Origin: Pedosphaera sp.
GTDB taxonomy: Bacteria; Verrucomicrobiota; Verrucomicrobiia; Limisphaerales; Pedosphaeraceae
Assembly (NCBI GenBank): GCA_028293465.1
Contig: JAQGOT010000714.1
Coordinates: forward strand, 1 to 15,552
Length of the DNA: 15,552 bases
Direction of reading: 5' to 3'
The translations under genes were made by a program, and so were the position numbers. Shown one piece after another: positions 7,689-15,155 of this stretch (position 1 is its first letter; each line of letters opens with the position of its first letter). The notes below the pieces were generated by a model, which was not told the origin of the DNA, ran no database searches, and worked only from the letters and a program-made list of their open reading frames with translations.

Positions 7689-8113
7689 GATTCAACACTG
7701 TTGACTGACGAGGTCCCCGGTATATTCAGGGAACTCTCTCAAAACACAATCCCGCAACCCCGCAAAACTTCCACCGCTCAACCTCGTGCGGCGCGAGGAC
7801 CGGGCCTGCAATTCCATTGCACCGAGAACTTGGGTTTCCTGATCTTTGCAGTTTTCAACCCGTATGACACGCCAGTCCGCTTCCCTATTCCCGGAATACT
7901 CTAAAACCAAGGTCTTGCAAGCGCGCCGCTCCCCAGACCATTCCGCTCCCTTCGGATCAAGGACCCGCAACGCCAGAATTCTAACCGGTAACCCCATCTC
8001 TTTAAAACCCCTATTTAAAGCTCGGAACCGTCAGGCCAGCCAACCGCCAACCACCCCGGAGTGAGCATTACGTGGTCTTGATCACTCTGCGAACCGCGAT
8101 CCAACACCGTTGC
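7689..8113. other. Intergenic region before the Rieske gene
   Basis: These 425 bases lie between the methyltransferase stop and the Rieske start. A minus-strand frame of 101 codons (7692-7997) ends three bases before the Rieske ATG, but its protein matches nothing I recognise and its codon choice (AGA, AGG, TTA, ATA) is unlike the neighbours, so I do not call it a gene. An AT-rich perfect inverted repeat, CTTTAAA-ACCCCTA-TTTAAAG, lies at 8000-8020. A 6-bp dyad (GAGTGA at 8059-8064, TCACTC at 8082-8087) lies shortly after the methyltransferase stop. The bc operon promoter should be here but cannot be pinned. Confidence 0.4.
8000..8020. repeat. AT-rich inverted repeat upstream of the bc operon
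   Basis: CTTTAAA, seven bases, TTTAAAG: a perfect 7-bp dyad about 310 bases upstream of the Rieske start. It stands out from GC-rich surroundings. On minus it lies 18 bases after a TTGGCT, a spacing compatible with a sigma-70-like promoter, so it may overlap a -10 element or operator. This is suggestive only. Confidence 0.3.
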
Positions 8114-8800
8114 TCAGCCGTCCATTTTTACCCATTGATCACTGTGCAACAAACCCCAATCGAAGACCCGGCGTCCGACCAGCTCGAACCCCTGTTCTAC
8201 CAGGAAGGCATCGGGAGGCGTAAGTTGTGTCGCCGGTAACCGTGCAGCATGGCGAAAGAACAGGTACATTGAGCGCAGGATCAGGCGCGCACGCCATTTC
8301 GCCAACCCCGACGATGGTTCTCGAAAATCTGCCAGCAACCATTGCGCACCCGGCCCCGCCGCCCCCGCCATGCGGGGCACCAAGTGCTGGAGTTGGTCCG
8401 GCCTGAAGCAGTCGAGGAAGAAATGAGAAACGATCAGGTCAAATGCCTTCCGGGGTGGTGACCAATCGAGGATGTCCGCCTGAACAAATTCGACGGCGTC
8501 AATCCCCAGCCCCTCAGCCCGCAACCGGTTCCGGGCGCAGTCCAACATCCGCGCGCTGCCATCCACACAGTTGCAATGCGTCGCCGGATACCTCCGGAGC
8601 AACTCCGCTAGAAACCGTCCGTTACCTTCCCCAAGCAATAACGCGTTTCGCGGCACTGGAATCGATTTCAGGAAGGCCGTGCGACACCGGTGCAGTTTCC
8701 TTCCGGCAAGCACCCGCTCCATCCAGCGATAATGGGGTGCAAGAAAATCAAAGCCTGACGCAGCTCTCAAAGTCAAAATCCTTCCGGGAGGACCGGTCAA
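8114..8800 (-). CDS. Class I SAM-dependent methyltransferase
   Basis: A 228-residue Rossmann-fold methyltransferase. Motif I is ALLLGEGNGRF (residues 53-63), a GxGxG variant with Glu-Gly-Asn-Gly where many members have GCGTG. Motif II is CVDGSARML (78-86), with the acidic residue for SAM ribose binding. Motif III is FVQADILDW (105-113), and motif IV is FDLIVSHFFLDCF (120-132). The N-terminal FDFLAPHYRWMERVL resembles UbiE/MenG-like and related families, but the substrate is not identifiable. The start is TTG at 8800, chosen because it overlaps the stop of the upstream membrane-protein gene as TTGA; the only later candidate (Met27) would remove conserved sequence. It is last in a coupled three-gene set. 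A quinone or lipid substrate is possible from context but unproven. Confidence 0.85.
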   Translation of the reverse strand: MTGPPGRILTLRAASGFDFLAPHYRWMERVLAGRKLHRCRTAFLKSIPVPRNALLLGEGNGRFLAELLRRYPATHCNCVDGSARMLDCARNRLRAEGLGIDAVEFVQADILDWSPPRKAFDLIVSHFFLDCFRPDQLQHLVPRMAGAAGPGAQWLLADFREPSSGLAKWRARLILRSMYLFFRHAARLPATQLTPPDAFLVEQGFELVGRRVFDWGLLHSDQWVKMDG

Positions 8801-9195
8801 ATACTCCGCAGGGTTTCAGTCCCAGACAAGCTTGAACGGCCCGCTCCCCGCCACCAGACAAACGCCAATAATGCCCCTGCCAGGTATGCCACAATATCCC
8901 AGGGATCTCCCGTCGTGCGCATCAGGTGCGGGCCGATGATCTCAAACAACACCGACCAACCCACAACATGCCCGGCGATTTCCAGTCCGGTCGGTCGATC
9001 ATCGTTCGCCCGCAAACCCAGCCGGCGGTGCAACCACAACAGCGGCGGCAACGCGCAGGGGATCAACAACGTATCGTTGAACCAAAAATGAAAAAAGGCC
9101 GCGTGAACATGCGGCTTTATCACCCAGCGGTTCGTCGCGTATAAAATGCAACCGGCCAAGAAAAGCGGGTCGCGGAGATAACGAAAACGCCTCAC
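8797..9195 (-). CDS. Small multi-helix membrane protein of unknown function
   Basis: A 132-residue protein. Hydrophobic stretches near residues 10-22, 34-56, 71-87 and 100-117 suggest three or four membrane helices. Loops contain Trp, His and Arg (NRWVIKPHVHAAFFHFWFND), and the tail is polar. I do not recognise the family. The start is GTG at 9195, whose first bases overlap the stop of the upstream 25-residue peptide (GTGA), while its own stop overlaps the methyltransferase TTG. The double overlap argues strongly for a real co-translated gene despite the absence of known motifs. Confidence 0.7.
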   Translation of the reverse strand: MRRFRYLRDPLFLAGCILYATNRWVIKPHVHAAFFHFWFNDTLLIPCALPPLLWLHRRLGLRANDDRPTGLEIAGHVVGWSVLFEIIGPHLMRTTGDPWDIVAYLAGALLAFVWWRGAGRSSLSGTETLRSI

Positions 9196-9269
9196 AGCAA
9201 TGCCAGAATGATGAGACCGAAGCCCAAACCGAGCAGCATTTTCAGCAGAAGTATTTTTGTCAGAATCAT
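9192..9269 (-). CDS. 25-residue one-helix membrane peptide
   Basis: ATG at 9269, stop TGA at 9192-9194. The product begins MILTKILLLKMLLGLGF and ends GLIILALL: almost wholly hydrophobic with two lysines near the N-terminus, as expected for a single membrane helix with the N-terminus inside. Its stop overlaps the GTG start of the 132-residue membrane protein, a typical coupling arrangement. Upstream GAAAGATAG is a weak ribosome-binding candidate. Either it is a real small membrane protein or a leader that drives translation of the next gene. Confidence 0.5.
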   Translation of the reverse strand: MILTKILLLKMLLGLGFGLIILALL

Positions 9270-9553
9270 TGCAACTATCTTTCTATTTACGGCATCGAAC
9301 CGAACTTAAGTCTGCGCCGGCGGCATATGCCAACCACCACCTGCGCTCCCCTGCGGCCAACTTCCCGGCAAACTTCGGCTAAAACGACCCAAAAAACAAT
9401 CCCAGACTGCGGCCCTTTATTGGCTGTTCGTCCGCCGCGCTAATTCTAAGCGATGCCACACCGTCCGGTTTGGCAGGTTGAGCGTCGTTACCAACCTGCC
9501 CCAACTTAACTTTGTGCGTGATTTCGTCGGCGGAAGGGCGTAACTTCTTTGCC
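9270..9553. promoter_or_regulatory. Divergent promoter region with a 9-bp hairpin before cvpA-like gene
   Basis: This region holds promoters for the minus-strand membrane/methyltransferase set and the plus-strand CvpA-like gene. A perfect inverted repeat, GGCAGGTTG (9472-9480) and CAACCTGCC (9492-9500) with an 11-base loop, ends 53 bases before the ATG at 9554. It has no T run after it, so an operator or 5'-UTR structure is likelier than a terminator. GGAAGG at about 9532-9537 is too far from the ATG to be an ordinary ribosome-binding site. No coding is seen here. Confidence 0.4.
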
Positions 9554-10774
9554 ATGACGATTTGGATTCTTGCATTGGTCTTGTTCGTATGCCTCGGCTA
9601 TGTCGGTTTCGCCATGGGCGCTATTCGCGTTGCCTGCACCCTCGTTGGATTGTTATTCGGCGCGCTTTTGGCCTTCCCGCTCGGGCATCTCCTGAATCCC
9701 ATCCTCAAATTGGTCGGCCTCCAGAATCCCTTCCAACTCTATCTCGTCGGGCCTTTGATTATCTTCCTGCTCATCCTCATCGCTTTCAAAATCACCGGGT
9801 TCCTGGTGCATCAAAAGGTGGACGTTTACTACAAATACAAGGCTGGCGATCTGCGGATGGGACTCTGGAACCGCTTGAACGCACGGTTGGGGCTCTGTCT
9901 CGGCCTGGCCAACGGCGCGGTTTACCTCATCTTGATCTCGCTCGTGGTTTACATTTTCAGCTATCCAACCTTGCAAATCGCCAATGGAGACAACGTCGGC
10001 GGACTGACCAAAGCCTTGAACCTGATGGGCCGCCACGTTCATGGATCGGGGATGGCCAAGGTCGTGGCCGGTATCGATCCGATGCCCGACACCTATTACA
10101 AAGCCACAGACATCGTCGGTCTTATCTACCATAACGACCTGCTGGAAGCCCGGCTATCCCGCTATCCCGCTTTCCTCACATTGGGTGAACGGCCGGAGTT
10201 CCAGGACATCGCCAACGACAAGGAGTTCACTGAGTTGCGGCAAAGACTGCCCGCTTTTGCGGAAATTATCAACCACCCCAAGGCCCAGGCCATCGTCAAT
10301 AATCCGGCTTTGCTCCAGGAAATCTGGGCGGTTGCCGTCCCTAATTTCAATGACCTTGAGACTTTCCTGAAGACTGGAAAGTCGGCCCAATATGACAGCC
10401 AGGCTATCCTTGGTCGCTGGACCATTGACCTTAATGGTGCGTTAAGTGTCCTTAAGAAAACCAAGCCAAATATGGTCTCGGTCGACATGCAAAGACTAAA
10501 GCGGGTACTGGTGGCCTCGTTTGGCAAAACCACCTTGGTCGCCGCTCCCGACAAGCAAATCATCATCAAGAATTTCGGCACCGTCAAACCTGCCACCAAA
10601 CCGAATACTCCGCCGACTGTGGATTATCAAACCCTGCAGGGCCAATGGGCAGAGGATGGGGGCAAGTATCAGCTCACCATCCAAGGCCGGCCGGCGCTTG
10701 AAGCAGTTGTGGAAGGCGACAAATTAACCATCTCAGGCGACGCCCTGCCGATGAGATTTGACCGCGAATTTTAA
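9554..10774 (+). CDS. CvpA-family membrane protein with long C-terminal extension
   Basis: A 406-residue protein. The first ~140 residues hold four membrane helices (about 2-21, 26-46, 63-84, 112-136) with the Gly-rich pattern of the CvpA/colicin V production family (YVGFAMGAIRVACTLVGLLF). Family members are usually about 160-200 residues, so ~260 extra residues follow. These include a largely helical region at about 150-280, a GRWTIDLNGAL segment near 285 and a second GQWAEDGGKYQLTI segment near 361, both resembling small Gly-x-Trp beta modules. The extension should be soluble. The start at ATG 9554 places the first helix at the N-terminus; the frame is open 14 codons further up (GTG/ATG-like at 9512) without better support. 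The function is unknown; CvpA relatives in other bacteria act in envelope homeostasis. Confidence 0.75.
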   Translation: MTIWILALVLFVCLGYVGFAMGAIRVACTLVGLLFGALLAFPLGHLLNPILKLVGLQNPFQLYLVGPLIIFLLILIAFKITGFLVHQKVDVYYKYKAGDLRMGLWNRLNARLGLCLGLANGAVYLILISLVVYIFSYPTLQIANGDNVGGLTKALNLMGRHVHGSGMAKVVAGIDPMPDTYYKATDIVGLIYHNDLLEARLSRYPAFLTLGERPEFQDIANDKEFTELRQRLPAFAEIINHPKAQAIVNNPALLQEIWAVAVPNFNDLETFLKTGKSAQYDSQAILGRWTIDLNGALSVLKKTKPNMVSVDMQRLKRVLVASFGKTTLVAAPDKQIIIKNFGTVKPATKPNTPPTVDYQTLQGQWAEDGGKYQLTIQGRPALEAVVEGDKLTISGDALPMRFDREF

Positions 10775-10786
10775 GGAAGTCGGTGC

Positions 10787-10841
10787 GGGTATTCGGCGTG
10801 TGGAAGTCAAACGCCACCGTTCTGCTCCAAGACGAATACCC
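10787..10841. repeat. Nested inverted repeat between convergent genes
   Basis: GGGTATTCG (10787-10795) pairs perfectly with CGAATACCC (10833-10841). Inside it, GGCGT (10795-10799) pairs with ACGCC (10811-10815). It begins 13 bases after the CvpA-like stop and lies about 50 bases past the stop of the minus-strand gene ending at 10894. The position suits a bidirectional terminator or mRNA 3' stabiliser, but no T run follows on either strand. Confidence 0.45.
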
Positions 10842-10893
10842 ACAGAATGCCCAAGCTGGCAGCCTGTGCTCTGCCACGGAACCTAACGCCCGC

Positions 10894-11385
10894 TTACTGG
10901 GAGCTGGGGGAAAAGGAAACCGGTTGCACGCTCAAACTGCCGAGCGTGTTGTCAAAAGGGGACCCGGGCAGACCGGAACTGAAAACTGCATTCGTGCTCG
11001 AGAGCAGCGTACCGGTGCTGGACGAACTCGCGCTGAACGAACTGCCGCCCATGGATGCCATCATGGCACCATCGTTGTTGGCCAGCGAAGATGCGGGAAC
11101 TTGGTCAACGTACTCGGAATAAACCACGCCGCCGATCAAAACCGCGCAGATTGCCGTGGCGAATCCCCCGGCCGCCAACACATTATTCTCCAACACGCGG
11201 AAAAACCGCGCCAGCCATGGCACCCCTTCCCATAATTTTTCAGCCGGAGTTGCTGCCTTGTTCCGCTCAATCCCGTCGAGGACGCGGCTGGAGAAATCAT
11301 TAAAAAACCCGGGCGGTGGCTGTTCGTGCCGCTTCAGCTTAAGCAACTTGCGCAACTGTTCGAATTCTTCAGGAGCGTTACTCAT
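10894..11385 (-). CDS. Putative anti-sigma factor, one membrane helix
   Basis: A 163-residue protein whose ATG (11385) lies two bases after the stop of the ECF sigma gene, so the two are almost certainly co-transcribed. Residues 1-68 are charged and cytoplasmic-like (FEQLRKLLKLKRHEQPPPGF, then FSSRVLDGIE). Residues about 69-91 form one membrane helix. The rest is a low-complexity Ser/Gly/Asn-rich exterior tail (FSASSSSTGTLLSSTNA). No zinc-binding HxxxCxxC of the common ZAS anti-sigma domain is present; the only Cys is in the helix. The anti-sigma role is inferred from topology and gene order alone. A TTG six bases upstream, overlapping the sigma stop, is an alternative start. Confidence 0.6.
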   Translation of the reverse strand: MSNAPEEFEQLRKLLKLKRHEQPPPGFFNDFSSRVLDGIERNKAATPAEKLWEGVPWLARFFRVLENNVLAAGGFATAICAVLIGGVVYSEYVDQVPASSLANNDGAMMASMGGSSFSASSSSTGTLLSSTNAVFSSGLPGSPFDNTLGSLSVQPVSFSPSSQ

Positions 11386-11387
11386 AA

Positions 11388-12035
11388 TCAAGTTAAATAA
11401 TCTGACAAGTAAGCTTGCAGTTGCTGGCGGGCATAGAATAAGCGGGAACGCACCGTACCGATGTTACAATCCATGATTTTAGCAATTTCTTCATGTGATA
11501 AACCCTGCACATCGTGCAACGTGACCACTAATCTATGGTCATCAGACAGCTTCAGCAGCGCCGCGTTCAATTTTTCCTGCAATTCCGCCAATCCGGCGTC
11601 CCGCCGCGGCGTTTTGTCCGAAACCAGCGCCACCAGGTCCGGATCGTGCTCGGCGTTGAAATCTAAATCGTTGAGGCTCATGTGGGTACGATTTTTTCTC
11701 TGTTTCAAGAAATTAATCGTTTTGTTCACCGCAATCCGGTAAATCCACGTGTAAAAGCTGGAGCCACCTTTGAAGGATTTCAAAGCTTGGTAGGCCTTGA
11801 TGAAGGATTCCTGGGCCAGGTCGCTGGCGTCCTCATGATTGGACGTCATATGATAAACCGTCGCGTAAATACGCTCTTGATAGCGCCGCACCAAGTCATC
11901 ATAGGCCCCCATATCGCCCTCACGGGCGCGCCGCACCAGGTCCATCTCCTCCGATGCGGGAGTAGTTGGCGCGGGTAAAGCCGGCTCATTGGTCCGCGCA
12001 CCTTCCGCCCCCTTGCCAGAAGTCGGATCGCTCAT
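11388..12035 (-). CDS. ECF sigma factor, RpoE/SigW-like
   Basis: A 215-residue extracytoplasmic-function sigma factor. Region 2 spans about 44-112 (AYDDLVRRYQERIYATVYHM; EDASDLAQESFIKAYQAL; then FYTWIYRIAVNKTINFLK), with the usual core-polymerase and -10 contacts. Region 4 spans about 158-210, with the helix-turn-helix LSHEEIAKIMDCNIGTVRSRL. The first ~30 residues are a Pro/Ala-rich unstructured leader. The start is ATG 12035, with GGAA six bases ahead; the frame is open further upstream into the end of the prenyl synthase gene, but that stretch is not needed by the family. It lies 16 bases after the polyprenyl synthase stop and directly before the one-helix protein, forming a sigma/anti-sigma pair in a three-gene operon. 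Confidence 0.92.
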   Translation of the reverse strand: MSDPTSGKGAEGARTNEPALPAPTTPASEEMDLVRRAREGDMGAYDDLVRRYQERIYATVYHMTSNHEDASDLAQESFIKAYQALKSFKGGSSFYTWIYRIAVNKTINFLKQRKNRTHMSLNDLDFNAEHDPDLVALVSDKTPRRDAGLAELQEKLNAALLKLSDDHRLVVTLHDVQGLSHEEIAKIMDCNIGTVRSRLFYARQQLQAYLSDYLT

Positions 12036-12051
12036 AATTCCAAGCGTGGCG

Positions 12052-13128
12052 TCAGACACAAACCCCCAAGGCATTGGTTTGGCGGGCGAGAAATTCCGTA
12101 AGTCCGGTCAACCCTGAAAGATTCGCGGATTCAGGGAGTACCTTCAGCGTGGATCGCGCTTGCGCAAGGTATTGATGGATGATCTCCAATGATTCCGAGA
12201 GGGTCTCGTGTTTGACTAACATCTCCAAAACTGGTGGCAGCGATCGCGGTTCCCATTTCTGGATCAGCTCTTCCAATCGGGCCTTCTCGCTCGCATCCGC
12301 GCGTTGCCAAAGCAGCAATAAGGGGAGCGTCAGCTTGCCCTTGGCAAGATCTGTCCCTAACGACTTGCCCACAACGGCTTCGGAACCAAACAGGTCCACG
12401 CAATCGTCATAAATCTGATACGCTGTGCCGAGCGCGATTCCGAATTCACGCAATGCCGCCCGTTGCGCCATCGGCGCACCACTCAGGCAGGCACCGAGAT
12501 CGCACGAGAGCGCAAACAGCTCCGCCGTCTTCATCTCCAACACTTTAAAATAATCCTTTTGCGAGAATTGGAAATTCCGACGTTGTTGCGTCTGGAGAAT
12601 CTCACCCGAGCAGACCGTGTTGGTCGCCGTCGCCACCGCCCGGCAAATTTCGGGTGTCGGAAAGCTCGCCGCCAGCTTCAAGGCATGCGCAAAAAGGCAG
12701 TCCCCAAACAAAACCGCGATCTCATTCCCCCAATTGGCCGCAAAAGTAAGCCGCCCCCTGCGGATTTCCGCCTCGTCCATCACGTCGTCATGCACCAAGG
12801 TCGCCAAATGGACCATTTCGATGATGACCGCCACGGTGATGTGCGAATCATTCAGTTGTCCGGTGGCGCCGGCGCTGACGGCCACCAAGGCCGGACGCAA
12901 TTGTTTCCCCTGCCCCGTCAGCGCGTATTCCGCATACGGCAGGATGGCAGGATCAAATTCACGGACCTGTTTGGCCAAACGACTGGCGACAGCCTCCAAA
13001 AAAGGCTCCACCGGTTTGGCTATATCCTTCCACGTTACAAGGGTTTCCTTTTTCAATGCACCGGTGATGGGAACAGCAACCGTTCTAGTATCGGCAGCAA
13101 ACATGCTGCGCCAATCTACGGTCGTCAC
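12052..13128 (-). CDS. Long-chain polyprenyl diphosphate synthase
   Basis: A 358-residue trans-isoprenyl diphosphate synthase that extends allylic diphosphate with IPP to make the tail of menaquinone or ubiquinone. It shows GKQLRP (74-79), the first Asp-rich motif HDDVMDEAEIRRGR (Asp114, 115, 118), the second motif QIYDDCVDLFG (Asp241, 242, 245), and GTDLAKGKLTLPLL (258-271). Ala109, five residues before the first Asp-rich motif, is small; in this family that goes with long products rather than farnesyl/geranylgeranyl. The first ~25 residues are extra, and the start is uncertain: GTG 13128 (TAGG just upstream) or ATG 13104, eight codons later. It heads the operon with the sigma factor. An IspB/HepT-like role is inferred, without assigning chain length. 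Confidence 0.9.
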   Translation of the reverse strand: MTTVDWRSMFAADTRTVAVPITGALKKETLVTWKDIAKPVEPFLEAVASRLAKQVREFDPAILPYAEYALTGQGKQLRPALVAVSAGATGQLNDSHITVAVIIEMVHLATLVHDDVMDEAEIRRGRLTFAANWGNEIAVLFGDCLFAHALKLAASFPTPEICRAVATATNTVCSGEILQTQQRRNFQFSQKDYFKVLEMKTAELFALSCDLGACLSGAPMAQRAALREFGIALGTAYQIYDDCVDLFGSEAVVGKSLGTDLAKGKLTLPLLLLWQRADASEKARLEELIQKWEPRSLPPVLEMLVKHETLSESLEIIHQYLAQARSTLKVLPESANLSGLTGLTEFLARQTNALGVCV

Positions 13129-13357
13129 CTACCCAAGTCAACCCGTTATCCTAGGGTACAAGAAAGGAATCCGCGCTTCCTAATCGGCGGAAATGCCACC
13201 AGCGCAACCGTCCGTTTCACCACCGGCGCTCGAGGAATGTAGGACTATGGAGATTTAGCCGGCTATGGAACCGCCCCACTTCATTATTCTTGGACACCCT
13301 CCAACCGGCTGGGTTCATCCAATCCTCAGGACTGCCTTACGACTTGGGTGATCCGTT
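13129..13357. other. Intergenic region between kinase and prenyl synthase genes
   Basis: 229 bases between two minus-strand genes. It should contain the promoter of the prenyl synthase/sigma operon. I see no coding, no strong hairpin and no confident promoter boxes. Confidence 0.3.
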
Positions 13358-14623
13358 TCAAGGCTTCGGCAATTCAAACCAAAATCGGCTCCCTTCGCCC
13401 AAAGTCGATTCCACGCCCACCCTTCCCCCCATCCGTTCGACCCCCGTCTTCACCAAGGCCAATCCGATTCCGGTCCCGGGACGAATTTGTGGCCCATCCA
13501 GCTTCTCGAACACCCCAAAAACCCGATCCTGATACTGTCTATCGATGCCCATGCCGTTGTCCTCGACCCACAAACGGATCACCCTCCCGCGCTCTTCCCC
13601 CCTGAAACGGATGCGTGGCGGCACTTCCAACCTCCTGAATTTAAGGGCATTCGATAATAGATCGAACAAAACCCGCTCCACGATTGCCGGATCACCCTGC
13701 ATCGGCGGCAGGGGCGATTCCACCTCGATGGAGGCGTGGAAGTTTCGAATCTCGTCGTCGCAACTCCGCACTACCTTGGCCAGAATGTGTTCCGGGGCAA
13801 TCTTCTCCAGACGCGAATCCGTCCGGGAGAGTTCCATGTAAGCCAGTAAATCCATAATTAACTGTCCCATGCGCTCAGAGGACGAGCGGATCCGCTCGGC
13901 GTAATCGCGACCAGCTTGATCCATTCGCGATCCGTTGCTGTCCAACAAGAAATGGGAGAAGCCTTGCATTGCCCGCAAGGGCGCGCGCAAATCATGGGCG
14001 AGAGTATAGGAAAAGGATTCCAGGTGCTTGTTGGATTCCTCCAAGGCGGCGGTTCGGGCCGCCACCCGTTGCTCCAATTCAGAATTCAATTTAACCAAGG
14101 CATCTTTCGCCTGTTTCATGCAGGCAGTCAACCAAATGATCAACAACGAAACCAGGCTAAATGAAGCAAGCCGTTCCCACCCAGCGATCCCGATGGCCAA
14201 GGAAAAGTGGGGATCGTGATAAAAAGCCAGGTTGCACAAAGCTGCCGCCACAACGACCATCACTCCTGGCCACCCCCCCCCGTACCATGTGCTAGCTATG
14301 GCTGCGAGAAGGAAAAGCCCGGCGGATGTGTAATTTAAAAACGACTTTAGAAGCAAGTCCGCGCACAGTGCGGTTCCGGCCGCCATCAAGGCGAGGCCGT
14401 ACCGTGCAACCCATGATGGCTTCCCTCGCTCGATGGCTTCAACGTCGGAGTGACGAACCAGGCGCTTGGATTTTAGCCATCTGCCGACGATCCATCGCGC
14501 TCCCTTGCTGATCTGGGAGTTCCGGTCACCTGCGGGCTGGCCGTGAAGGCCCCAGCGGTTTACTTTGACATTTTTCGACGGATTCAACGGTGGCTCAGTT
14601 TCAGCACAGTGTTGCAGTTCCAT
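13358..14623 (-). CDS. Membrane sensor histidine kinase, orphan
   Basis: 421 residues from ATG 14623. The frame is open up to ATG 14722 (454 residues), but residues ahead of about 60 in either version look non-coding in character, and no ribosome-binding site decides the start. Hydrophobic segments at about 74-93, 103-136 and 154-170 resemble the KdpD-like DUF4118 membrane region (ASTWYGGGWPGVMVVVAAAL). A coiled-coil linker lies at 172-203. The H-box SYTLAHDLRAPLRAMQGF carries the phospho-acceptor His210, of the HDLRAPLR type seen in phytochrome-like kinases. The ATPase has the N-box LFDLLSNALKF (Asn325), G1 VEDNGMGI (Asp355) and G2 GTGIGLAL. There is no receiver domain and no response-regulator gene nearby, so partner and signal are unknown. 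Confidence 0.88.
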   Translation of the reverse strand: MELQHCAETEPPLNPSKNVKVNRWGLHGQPAGDRNSQISKGARWIVGRWLKSKRLVRHSDVEAIERGKPSWVARYGLALMAAGTALCADLLLKSFLNYTSAGLFLLAAIASTWYGGGWPGVMVVVAAALCNLAFYHDPHFSLAIGIAGWERLASFSLVSLLIIWLTACMKQAKDALVKLNSELEQRVAARTAALEESNKHLESFSYTLAHDLRAPLRAMQGFSHFLLDSNGSRMDQAGRDYAERIRSSSERMGQLIMDLLAYMELSRTDSRLEKIAPEHILAKVVRSCDDEIRNFHASIEVESPLPPMQGDPAIVERVLFDLLSNALKFRRLEVPPRIRFRGEERGRVIRLWVEDNGMGIDRQYQDRVFGVFEKLDGPQIRPGTGIGLALVKTGVERMGGRVGVESTLGEGSRFWFELPKP

Positions 14624-14892
14624 GGAATGTTCAGGACTGAAAGGAGGGTCTGCGGACAGAAAACCTCTGCGGCGTGGACACAGCCCTGATCCCTGCATTC
14701 CCCTCAATATAGACGGAGACATGCGGTGCCGCGTTCATTCTGAGACAAAAAGCGAGCCGGCTGGAAATTGAGTTCCAACCAGCCCGACCTCCAACCCTCG
14801 TCTCGACCCAAAGCATCCTGTACCCCGCCAGCAAGATCAACCAACCCGACTTTCAAGGATAGCCTCACACCCATTGAACTCGCCATTCCCCA

Positions 14893-14950
14893 AATTCCGC
14901 ACTCAAGTTTACCCCGATTTCTAGTCGGGGCATTCCGAATTCCGCACTCA
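14893..14950. repeat. 13-bp direct repeat flanking a hairpin
   Basis: AATTCCGCACTCA occurs at 14893-14905 and again at 14938-14950. Between them lies CCCCGA-TTTCTAG-TCGGGG (14912-14930), a perfect 6-bp stem with a 7-base loop. The arrangement, a small hairpin between short direct repeats, is REP-like. Confidence 0.5.
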
Positions 14951-14984
14951 CCCACCCCTTTCCCTCTCTCTAGGGGGTTTTAAA

Positions 14985-15085
14985 CCGTTACACCGTTACA
15001 ACCATTGTAAACATTGATCCAAAGCGATTTTTAACCGTTACATTGACCGTTACAAACCGTTACACGGATCGTTTCAATCGTTACA
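14985..15085. repeat. Cluster of CCGTTACA boxes
   Basis: Five perfect copies of CCGTTACA start at 14985, 14993, 15035, 15047 and 15057, and two variants follow: TCGTTTCA at 15069 and TCGTTACA at 15078. All have the same orientation (TGTAACGG on minus). Several start-to-start distances are 8-12 bases, about one helical turn or slightly less. It could be an iteron-like protein-binding array, a regulator-binding cluster, or a degenerate tandem repeat. Confidence 0.6.
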
Positions 15086-15155
15086 AAAGCCCCCCGCGCC
15101 CCCGCCGCCGACCTGGCAGCGGCCTCCCACCGCCGGCTCGACCCATCACGCTCCG

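Noticed and set aside
7692..7997. 101-codon minus frame ending three bases before the Rieske start
   Set aside because: The placement is suggestive of an operon member, but the translation is not family-like, codon choice differs from all neighbours, and the region contains repeats; kept only as part of the intergenic description.
12463..13242. 259-codon plus frame antisense to the prenyl synthase
   Set aside because: It is explained by high third-position GC of the minus-strand gene, whose catalytic motifs are intact.
14631..14955. Overlapping minus frames beginning at 14840 and 14955
   Set aside because: They run through repeats and a hairpin, overlap the 5' end of the kinase, and show no domain-like sequence.
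14985..15085. CRISPR array
   Set aside because: The repeated unit is only 8 bases, spacing is irregular and short, and there are no spacers or cas genes.
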